Positions 8,526 through 15,212 of a stretch of 19,883 nucleotides of DNA are shown in pieces. A program made the position numbers and the translations under genes. The number at the start of each line of letters is the position of its first letter. Position 1 is the stretch's first letter. Source of the stretch: Chrysochromulina parva. Taxonomy: Eukaryota > Haptophyta > Prymnesiales > Chrysochromulinaceae. The stretch covers positions 1 through 19,883 of the forward strand of contig PJAB01000843.1 of the NCBI GenBank assembly GCA_002887195.1. The letters run 5' to 3'. Below the pieces are notes generated by a model, which saw only the letters and a program-made list of their open reading frames with translations, was not told the DNA's origin and searched no databases.

Positions 8526-9053
8526 TCATCCAGCTCCAATCGCCAGCGCCCCGCTCACGCCGCCGCCTTTGAGCGCTGCGTACCGCGCCGCCTTCGCGTC
8601 CCGTTCAGCCTGTTCAGCTTTTTGGAGGGCCTCTACACGCAGGTCCCTGCCCTCGCGAAGTAGCAACGGGCACGAACTGACGCGCGGCGCGAAGTCGTAG
8701 TAGAAGGTGCGCGGCTCGTCCGGTCCGGACGCGGCGAAGTCGAGCTCGCTGATCGGCGTCGACGGGTCGCTGAGCTTGTTGGTCGGGTGCACCTCCTCCT
8801 TATAAAGGGTGAAGTCGGTCACGGTGCCACCATGCCTCTGCTCGATGAGGCTTTTGAGCTCGAAGACGCACATCGAGGCGGGCACGCGCACCGTGAAGTC
8901 CATCACGCGCCACACGACGCCTCGCACTTGCAACGTCAGGTGCGACACGATCGGCTTCCGAATCATCAGAGGCTCCTCGGGCACTGCTGTGGGTTGCCAG
9001 CCAGCTTTGCCTCCTTTCTCCTTTTTGCCGCCTCCTTTGCCCTTCTTCCCCAT
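8526..9053 (-). CDS. Small protein with probable ubiquitin-like fold and basic N-terminus
   Basis: A single exon encodes 175 residues from the ATG at 9053. The N-terminus is Lys/Gly-rich (MGKKGKGGGKKEKGGK), a start often seen in small ciliary and ribosome-associated algal proteins. Residues about 37-120 alternate strands and one helix in a ubiquitin-like order: HLTLQVRG, MDFTVRVPASM, helix VFELKSLIEQRHG, then TDFTLYKEEV and a SDPSTPISEL turn ending in RTFYYDFAP. The C-terminal helix (about 132-162) is charged and coiled-coil-like. I do not recognise a named family. It is divergent from the GTP cyclohydrolase gene across 262 bp. The open frame continues upstream to 9719 but that part is antisense to the strongly coding first exon of the neighbour. 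Confidence 0.6.
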   Translation of the reverse strand: MGKKGKGGGKKEKGGKAGWQPTAVPEEPLMIRKPIVSHLTLQVRGVVWRVMDFTVRVPASMCVFELKSLIEQRHGGTVTDFTLYKEEVHPTNKLSDPSTPISELDFAASGPDEPRTFYYDFAPRVSSCPLLLREGRDLRVEALQKAEQAERDAKAARYAALKGGGVSGALAIGAG

Positions 9054-9315
9054 CGCAAATCGCGCCGGCGACTCCGCTTGGGGGCGCACGGGGGCCTCGC
9101 AACGTGGCCGGCGGCGGCAGTCCGCGATTCGGAAAGAAAACGAACGAGGAAAAGGGTGCCCACTAAGGCGCTTTCTGAAAGATTCCATCCAAGAGCCTAG
9201 CCCTTTTCTTTTCACGCTGCATCCTCCTCCCCGGCGTCGTCGAAAGTTGTCGAACATCTCGTGAGCTTGCATCGGACGCACTTCGGGATCCGTCCCCGCG
9301 AGGTCTTCGTACAAC
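9054..9315. promoter_or_regulatory. Divergent intergenic region, presumed shared promoter
   Basis: Only 262 bp separate the start codons of the minus-strand small protein gene and the plus-strand GTP cyclohydrolase gene, so both promoters must lie here or overlap. A purine-rich stretch near 9132-9160 stands out. No clear TATA box is visible. Confidence 0.4.
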
Positions 9316-12300
9316 ATGTCAATCCACCCGTCCACACGCCTCCTGGTGAAGCTGACGACGCACCCGAGCAACTTTGGAGTGGACCCGGAGCCCCTTGACT
9401 GGGGCAACCGCGATCCGAAGAAGCGCGGGCCGGTCGTCGCGACCGTCTCGAAGCCGGGAATGCGGAACGCCATCGGGGCGCACTCGGGCACGTACTGTGT
9501 GTACCGCGCGGTCGCGCTCGCGGTGCAATCGGCACCAGCCGACTTCCGGCCCGACTTCACCAACACGCTGCCGCCGGTTAAGATCGGCCCCTTCGAGAGC
9601 TGGTTCGACACATCGAAGATCGCCTCGCTCGACCCATGGGGCCACGTGCCGCAGTCCATCTTCGGCGACCGCCTCGCGAACGGGACGCTCGACATCCGGC
9701 CGACGATCTCGGTGACCAAGTCGCACCTCGAGCTCCCCGAGCTTCAGCTCGCCGTCAAGAACGGCACCCTCAAAAAGGACGGCACCGTGATCGTCGACAC
9801 GGTGGGTGCGTTCGAGAGCTCTGTGGTCGTCACGAAGGCGGCCGTTGAGCCGGTCTGGTACCTGCCCGAGGTGGCGAGGCGGTTCAAGTGCGACGAGATG
9901 CAGCTGCGTCGCACCCTCTACGAGCAGACTGGCGGCATGTTCCCTGAGCTCGTGACGCGGAACGATCTGAAACTCTTCTTACCTCCAGTGAACGGCATGA
10001 CGGTCTACATCATCGGCACCGTCGAGTCCATCCCGGATGTGCGAGAACCCCCCTCCCCCTCTCCCCTCCCCCCCCTCCTCCCTTCCACCGTCGAGTCCAT
10101 CCCGGATGTGCGAGAGCCGCCGCGCTGCTGAGTGGATGTGCTGAGTGGATGTGCTGAGTGGATGTGCTTGAGAGGATGTGCTGAGTGGAACCCTGATCCA
10201 TCCTGATCGACCCTGATGGCAATGGCAATTACCTGCTCCACCCTGATGGACCCTGTTGGCTTCGGATGTCAGGTGAGCAAGCCGCTCGTGGTGCGCCTCC
10301 ACGACGAATCGGCAGACTCGGACATTTTCAACGCGGATGCTTCAACGTGTCGGCCGTACCTGATCCACGGCATCGTTGAGTGCGTGCGCGCGGCGCAGGC
10401 CGGCGGCGCCGGCCTGATCGTGTACAACCGCGCGGAGGGCAACGCCCTCGGAGAGGTCGCCAAGTTCCTCGTGCACAACGCACGCAAGGTGAAGCCGAGC
10501 CTTGACGAACCCTAACGTACCCTGACTAATTCGCAGCTCCTCGTGCACCTTGCACACAAGGTGCGGCCCACGCCGACTCGGTCGGCGTTCAGAGTGCCCT
10601 CGATTGCAACGGACGAACGCTGACGAACTCTGACGAATTCGGATGTCCCCGGGCAGGTGCACGGCGACTCGGTCGACACTTTCTACGATCAGCAGAAGAA
10701 GGTGGCAGGCGCTGACGACGCTCGGCTGTACGAGCTGCTCCCCGACGTGCTGCATTGGTTGGGTGTGACGCAGATCGATAAGTTCGTCTCGCGATCGGCG
10801 GCCAAGGTGCACCTTGATGACCCTTGATTGCGACGGATGAGCCCGCCTCGGCCACTGATGGCCTGCCTGATGGCTTGCCTGAATGCGCCGCAACACAGAG
10901 GCACGCCGTCGAATCTTCCCTGACGAACTTGGACGAACCCGGACGAACTCTGACGAATTCGGATGGTCACTGACGAACACTGACGAACACTGACGAATTC
11001 GGATGGTCCCGGGCAGGTGCACGCCGTCGAGTCCTCGGGCATCAGGATAGTCGAGGTGACCGGTCTTCCCGAGCGCTTCGTTCCGCGTGCCGCCACTGTT
11101 GAGTCTGCTCGCATGCAAGTGCTCACCATAGCGCCCCGCCCCTCTCCCCACAGGTGACCGGTCTTCCCGAGCGCTTCGTTCCGCGTGCCGCCACTGTTGA
11201 GTCGGCGGCCCGGTCGCCGCTCGCCGGCCCCGTGAAGCTCTCGCCCAAGCGCGCCATGCTCGACTCGGCAGGTCTACCGGCCAAGCGCCCTCACCTCCCC
11301 GACTCTCTGGGCGAAGTGGGGGCCCCGCCACCACCCCTCGAGCTCAACCGCCGTCGGATCGATTTGAAGCGGCGTGTGGTGCTCACGACGCATCCGCTCC
11401 AGTATGGATCTCGGCCCGCCCAGATTGTGTGGGGAGCTCCTTCCCCACAGGCGCGTGGGCCGGTCATTGCAACTTTGGTGCGCCCTGAGCTGCGCAATGC
11501 GATCGGTACCCACAACGGGCCGTACGCCATCTACCGCGCGGTTGCCGCCGCCAAGGGCGCCTTCGAGACGACGAAACGGTCCGACCTCGCATTCACAGCT
11601 CCGCCCGTGAAGATCGGCCCGTACCCTTCGTGGTACGACCCGAGCAAGATCGCATCGATCGACCCATGGGGGCATCTGGCTGGCTTCCAGGACGGGCCTG
11701 GCGCAGCGATGGCGGCCGCGGGCGCGGAGATCCAGCCGACGATTGCCATCACGGAAGCGACTCTTCGCATGCCCGAGATCATCGACGCGATGAAAAAGGG
11801 ACGGCTCAAGGCGGACGGCAAAATCTTGCAGGTGCGCCTTGATGACGCCTCTGATTGCGCCTTGATGGCGCCTTGAATGGCGCCTTGCTTGTGACTCTGA
11901 TTGCCATCCTGCAGGAGGACGGCACTCTCTCATTGCATGCTGATTGCCTCCCTCATTGCATGCTGATTGCCATCCCGCAGGAGGACGGCACTCTCTCAGT
12001 GGTCAAATGCGCCATCGACCCTGTTTGGTTCCTACCGGGCATCGCCGAGCGGTTCAAGCTCGAGGAGGCCAAGCTGCGTCAGAACCTCTTCGAGCAGGTA
12101 GGAGCACGAGCCTTGATTGCATTCCAAGGGCCTCCCTCATTGCATGCTGATGGCCCCCCTCATTGCATGCTGATGACCTCCCTCATTGCATGCTGATGGC
12201 CTCCCTCATTGCATGCTGATGGCCTCCCTCATTGCATGCTGATGGCCTCCCTCATTGCATGCTGATGGCCTCCCTCATTGCACGCCTCTGCGAGCAGACT

Positions 12301-13358
12301 GGCGGAATGTTCCCTGAGCTCGTCACGCGCAACGACTTGAAAGTGTTTCTGCCCCCCATTGGGGGATGCACGTGCTACATCATCGGCGACCCGGCGAGCT
12401 TGCCTGACACCTCGATACGGCTGTGCGTGCGCGTGCACGATGAGTGTAACGGTTCGGATGTCTTCGGCTCGGATATCTGCACGTGCCGCCCGTACCTTAT
12501 CCACGGCATCGAGGAGTGCGTCAAAGAAGCACAGGAAGGCGGTGCCGGCCTCATCGTCTACAACCGCAAGGAGGGGCGTGCTCTTGGGGAGGTGACCAAG
12601 TTCATGGTGTACAACGCGCGCAAGCGGCAGGAGGGGGGCGACACCGCAGCCAACTACTTCAAGCGCACCGAGATGATCGCAGGCGTACAGGTCTGATGGC
12701 CACTGAGTTCATGTTGATGGCCTCTGAGTGCCTCTGAGTGCCTCTGATGACCTCTGATGACCTCTGATTGCCTCTGATGGCCTCCTCGTCTTCCTTTGGG
12801 CGCTCTCAGGATATGCGCTTCCAAGAGTTGATGCCTGACCCTCTGCACTGGCTCGGCGTGACACGAATCGACAAATTCATCTCGATGTCGGATATGAAGT
12901 ACGACGCGATCGTGAGCAGCGGCATCGAGATCATCGACCGTATCGACATCCCTGATGAACTCATCCCACCAGATGCCAAGGCGAGTGCACATGATGCCTC
13001 CAGATGCCTTCAGATGCCTCCAGATGCCTCCAGATGCCTCCAGATGCCAAGGCGAGGGCGCCGCCGAGAACACATGATGGCCTCTGATTGTCACATGGTT
13101 GCCTCTGATTGTCACATGATGGCCTCTGGTTTTCAAATCATAGCTTCTGATGGCCACACGATTGGGTCTGAATGCACGAGCACATCCCTCCGGTGGGCAT
13201 CTCCGCAGGTCGAGATCGACGCCAAGGTGTACGCGGGCTACTACGCGGGCTCGAAGGAGGTGAAGACCATGGAGCAGCTCGCGTTCACCGTCGGACGGGT
13301 GAACGAGTCGTGGCGGGCGGCCGAGCCAGTGAGTTCTGCACCACCGAGCCATGAGTAA
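9316..13358 (+). CDS. URC1: Tandem-fused URC1-type GTP cyclohydrolase II, first module degenerate
   Basis: Nine exons join in frame: 9316-10038, 10273-10488, 10657-10806, 11017-11055, 11154-11831, 11981-12097, 12298-12690, 12810-12980, 13209-13358, giving about 878 residues. Two copies of the same architecture follow each other: an N-terminal GTP_CH_N-like part (KLTTHP, RNAIG.H.G.Y, PPVKIGP, DPWGH) and a RibA-like part. Module 2 (about 430-878) keeps the zinc cysteines C691, C702 and C704 with the spacing of E. coli RibA (C54, C65, C67), the EGR motif (733-735) and the D-x-R pair (773-775). Module 1 has Ser254 and Ser265 in place of two cysteines, EGN in place of EGR (298), but keeps Cys267 and D334/R336. 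Family knowledge: URC1 acts in a uracil catabolic route in some fungi and bacteria. Inference: module 2 is catalytic, module 1 regulatory or structural. No stop separates the modules (junction about 376-430), so fusion is preferred over two genes. Confidence 0.8.
10017..10115 (+). repeat. 30-bp duplication of exon 1 end plus donor
   Basis: Positions 10017-10046 and 10086-10115 are identical. Each contains the end of exon 1 (VESIPD codons) and the donor gtgcgaga. The 69-bp period keeps the frame, so either donor would give a continuous protein; comparison with module 2 supports the first. Confidence 0.85.
10127..10190 (+). repeat. 13-bp tandem repeat in intron 1
   Basis: About five copies of GTGGATGTGCTGA, one slightly altered, lie in the first intron (10039-10272), which ends TTCGGATGTCAG. 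Confidence 0.8.
10465..10563 (+). repeat. Duplicated exon 2 end forming a possible 24-nt microexon
   Basis: The last 24 bases of exon 2 plus donor (10465-10491) recur at 10537-10563 with 5 mismatches in 27. The second copy is preceded by a branchpoint-like CTGACTAAT and a tcgcag acceptor, so 10537-10560 could be spliced in as an in-frame microexon encoding LLVHLAHK. The default model skips it. Confidence 0.65.
10807..11016 (+). repeat. Intron 3 with CTGACGAA-type repeats
   Basis: This 210-bp intron holds repeated ACTCTGACGAATTCGGATG and CTGACGAACA units (about 10920-11005). Its 3' end (GACGAATTCGGATGGTCCC then gggcag) is nearly identical to the 3' end of intron 2 at 10635-10656. The first bases of the intron (GTGCAC) match the first bases of the following exon. 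Confidence 0.7.
11054..11203 (+). repeat. 52-bp duplication whose first copy became intronic, with 24-bp element between
   Basis: AG plus 50 bases at 11054-11105 and 11152-11203 are identical. The first copy starts right at the donor (GAG|gtgacc) and lies wholly inside the 98-bp intron 11056-11153; the second starts exon 5 (cacag|GTGACC). Between them lie the 24-bp element at 11111-11134 (two mismatches) and a pyrimidine-rich acceptor tract. Reading through the first copy hits a stop just after the acceptor, so splicing is required. Confidence 0.85.
11899..11998 (+). repeat. 34-bp duplication of acceptor plus exon 6 start
   Basis: Positions 11899-11932 and 11965-11998 match at 33 of 34 bases. 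Each contains a cag acceptor followed by the first EDGTLS codons of exon 6. The 66-bp period is in frame, so use of the upstream acceptor (exon start 11915) would insert 22 residues without a stop. Confidence 0.85.
12131..12291 (+). repeat. 23-bp tandem repeat in intron 6
   Basis: Seven copies of a 23-mer containing CCTCCCTCATTGCATGCTG followed by ATGG fill most of intron 6 (12098-12297). The intron is bordered by GCGAGCAG-like sequence on both sides (exon ends CGAGCAG, acceptor is GCGAGCAG). Confidence 0.9.
12691..12809 (+). repeat. Intron 7 with CTCTGATGGC-type repeats
   Basis: This 119-bp intron (gtctga...ctctcag) is made of TGAGTGCCTC and TGATGACCTC units, sense-oriented. It lies just before the D-M-R catalytic motif. 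Confidence 0.8.
12969..13056 (+). repeat. GC-AG intron donor duplicated, with CAGATGCCTC array
   Basis: Intron 8 (12981-13208) appears to begin AAG|gcgagt, a GC donor, because the flanking exons only join in frame there (IPPDAK|VEIDAK). The 17 bases CCAGATGCCAAGGCGAG around the donor recur exactly at 13040-13056, with four or five CAGATGCCTC-type decamers between the copies. Confidence 0.7.
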
Positions 13359-13993
13359 ACAGAGTGATCAGTGACTCAGACCTCTCGGCACCACCGAGCC
13401 ATGAGTCAGCGCGTTGGCAATTACGAAGCGAGAAATTACCAGAGTGCCAGAGGTGACGGCTGCGCGCGAGGACCGAGAGGTTTGAGGTGCGGGGACAGAC
13501 GGAGAATCGCACGGCGGCGCGCCGACCGCGCGGCCGCGGGCCCGGCCGTGGCGAGTGGCGCAGAGAGAGTACGAGACAGAGGACAGTCCGGCGCTCCGGC
13601 GGGGTGAATGCTGAATGGCCACCAACCCGAACGCAAAGCCGATCGGTAGACGGTACGTCCGGTCGGGGAACTGTTTTCGATATAACAATATTCAAACCGT
13701 TTTGCCGAAAGGATTTATAGGCTAACAATCTGGCCCACAACGGACTCTGGCACGGATTTGGGGCGCTGTGTGGCACAGCAAGTGAAAGCGCGGAAGACCA
13801 GACCGGGATCCGCGTGGGCCGGTGCCGCGTGCGCGCCGCTCAGTGTGTCAGAACACAGAACTAGCGCAAGGTGCGCACACACAGGCCAATCGCACACTGG
13901 GCAGTCGTCCGATTGTAGCGGCACCTCTCTCCACACGGAGAGAGCGGCGCACCGCCTCACCGCCGCTGGCTGTTCCAGCACCGGTCGGCCAGC
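13359..13993. other. Convergent intergenic region
   Basis: This 635-bp stretch lies between the ends of the URC1-like and EFCAB10-like genes and should hold both 3' regions. A 19-bp sequence at 13338-13356, covering the URC1-like stop region, is repeated at 13388-13406. A long open frame at 13371-13607 is Arg/Gly/Ala-rich and looks like GC-driven noise. The stretch near 13680-13700 is AT-rich and could relate to 3' end formation. Confidence 0.4.
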
Positions 13994-14880
13994 TCAGTGC
14001 TTGGGCAGGAGAGACATGAAAGCGGTTTTATCGAGGAGCTCGCCTTCCCGCGACTGGGGCGGCATCGTGACTCTCACCCCCAGCGCATCAAAGGCTTCCA
14101 AGCACTGCGTGCGCGTGAGTCCGCGGCCCGAGACGTCGTACATCGAGTACAGCGTCTCGATGTCCTGCCCGCTGAAAAAGTTCATCGGCGAGCTCGGCGT
14201 CTTCGTCTCCTTGAGCTTGGCTAGCTCGGCGATGAGGTACCCGCGCGGATCGCTGGGACGCTCGGAGACGAGCTTCTGGCTGAGCAGGTCGAAGAGCTCG
14301 AGCAGCTTGTGCTGCTTCAGGTACTCCTCCGCCTGGTACACGGGGTCATCCTTGCGGCGCTGAGCCAACGCCGCGGCCTCCTTGCGAGCCTCCTTGCCGC
14401 GACGGGCCGCCTGGATGCGAGTCGACGCCGCCGCAATCTCCTCCTTCTCCTTCCTCTGCTTTTTCCGCTGTATGTAGCCCTTGGCGCCCGCTCCCAACCG
14501 TGCGGAAGCTTCCGCCTCCGCCGCCTCCGCCGCCGCCTGCGCCGCCGCCGCTGCCGCCTCCCGCTGTGCACGGACCTGGTCCCGAGCGTCCTTGCCGCGC
14601 TTGACGGATTGCAACTTCGAAGCGGCCGCGTTCTCCTCGGCCCTCATCTGCTTCACCTGCGCCCGGGCCGCCCTGCGGAAGGCAGCAGGCAGATCACGGG
14701 CAAGGGTGAGCGCGAGCACAGGTGCAGAGCCGCGGGCACAGGCAGAGGGATGCCCTCTCGGAGCTCTCCTTGTAGCGCCGAGCGTGGCCGTGCGCTGATG
14801 GTTCAAGAGGCTCCGCTGCGAGCGCACTGGCCACGCTTGACTGATTGCAACTTCGCAGCGGCCGCGTTCTCCTCGTCCAT
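13994..14880 (-). CDS. EFCAB10: EFCAB10-like RIIa/EF-hand protein with IQ motifs
   Basis: Exons 14828-14880 and 13994-14672 join (GGCCA|gtgcgc ... ttccgcag|GGCGG) to give 243 residues starting MDEENAAAAKLQ. Order of parts: IQ-like helices at about 8-21 and 36-49 (KLQSVKRGxxAR), an Ala/Glu-rich helix, a third IQ-like motif at about 101-114 (TRIQAARRGKEAR), a DPY-30/RIIa-type docking helix pair at about 133-172 (AEEYLKQHKLLELFDLLSQKLV ... PSDPRGYLIAEL), and an EF-hand-like unit at 187-215 (YSMYDVSGRGLTRTQ). The EF loop has Arg at position 5 and Cys at position 12, so calcium binding is doubtful, as in animal EFCAB10. RIIa domains dock A-kinase-anchoring-type helices in ciliary radial spokes and related structures; IQ motifs bind calmodulin. 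Inferred location: flagellum. It is divergent from the GT2 gene. Confidence 0.75.
14598..14875 (-). repeat. 42-bp duplication of an IQ-motif segment across the intron
   Basis: Positions 14598-14639 (exon 2) and 14834-14875 (exon 1) match at 40 of 42 bases, encoding EENAAAxKLQSVKR twice. The 236-bp period includes the 155-bp intron 14673-14827, so a single recent tandem duplication could explain both the second IQ repeat and the intron. Confidence 0.85.
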
Positions 14881-15212
14881 TGGAAGCGCTGCGTGGCCGT
14901 GCGACGGCTCAGCAGCGCAACACCAGTGCGCCCTGAGTGCAACGACCGTCCTCTTTCGAGCGGCGTGTGAATGTGTTTGGTGAGTCTGTGATCGTGAAGA
15001 AGATCTGCCGAGAAACTCGTGTGAAAGTCCGTTACTGTAACTCCCGATCCAAAATTAAACGTCTCGCGCCTATTAAGGCAACTCTCTTGCGCGAGCCTTC
15101 GCCTTCTTCGAAACCGGAGCCACTCGCCGTCGCCGTCGCCTACGAAGGAGCCCGACGGTGCCGTAAAGGTCATCCAGCTGCTGCAGGACTCGCCAGTCGT
15201 ACCGCTCATTCC
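14881..15212. promoter_or_regulatory. Divergent intergenic region of EFCAB10-like and GT2 genes
   Basis: This 332-bp stretch must hold both promoters. An AT-richer patch near 15040-15080 includes TATTAAG at 15071-15077, a possible TATA-like site for the plus-strand gene. The GT2 frame is open upstream of its ATG but without another ATG. Confidence 0.35.

Noticed and set aside
8526..8529. ATGA stop/start overlap between the small protein gene and the glycosyltransferase-like gene
   Set aside because: It looks like bacterial translational coupling, but the genes have spliceosomal introns, and the sequence after the ATG at 8529 is not protein-like until the ATG at 8406.
9054..9719. Upstream continuation of the minus-strand small-protein frame
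   Set aside because: It is antisense to the first URC1-like exon, which is clearly coding; the upstream peptide lacks domain features.
13371..13607. Extra last exon of the URC1-like gene after a gtgagt donor at 13329
   Set aside because: It would need a 48-bp intron and gives an Arg/Gly-rich tail; the unspliced frame ends cleanly at 13358 after the conserved family end.
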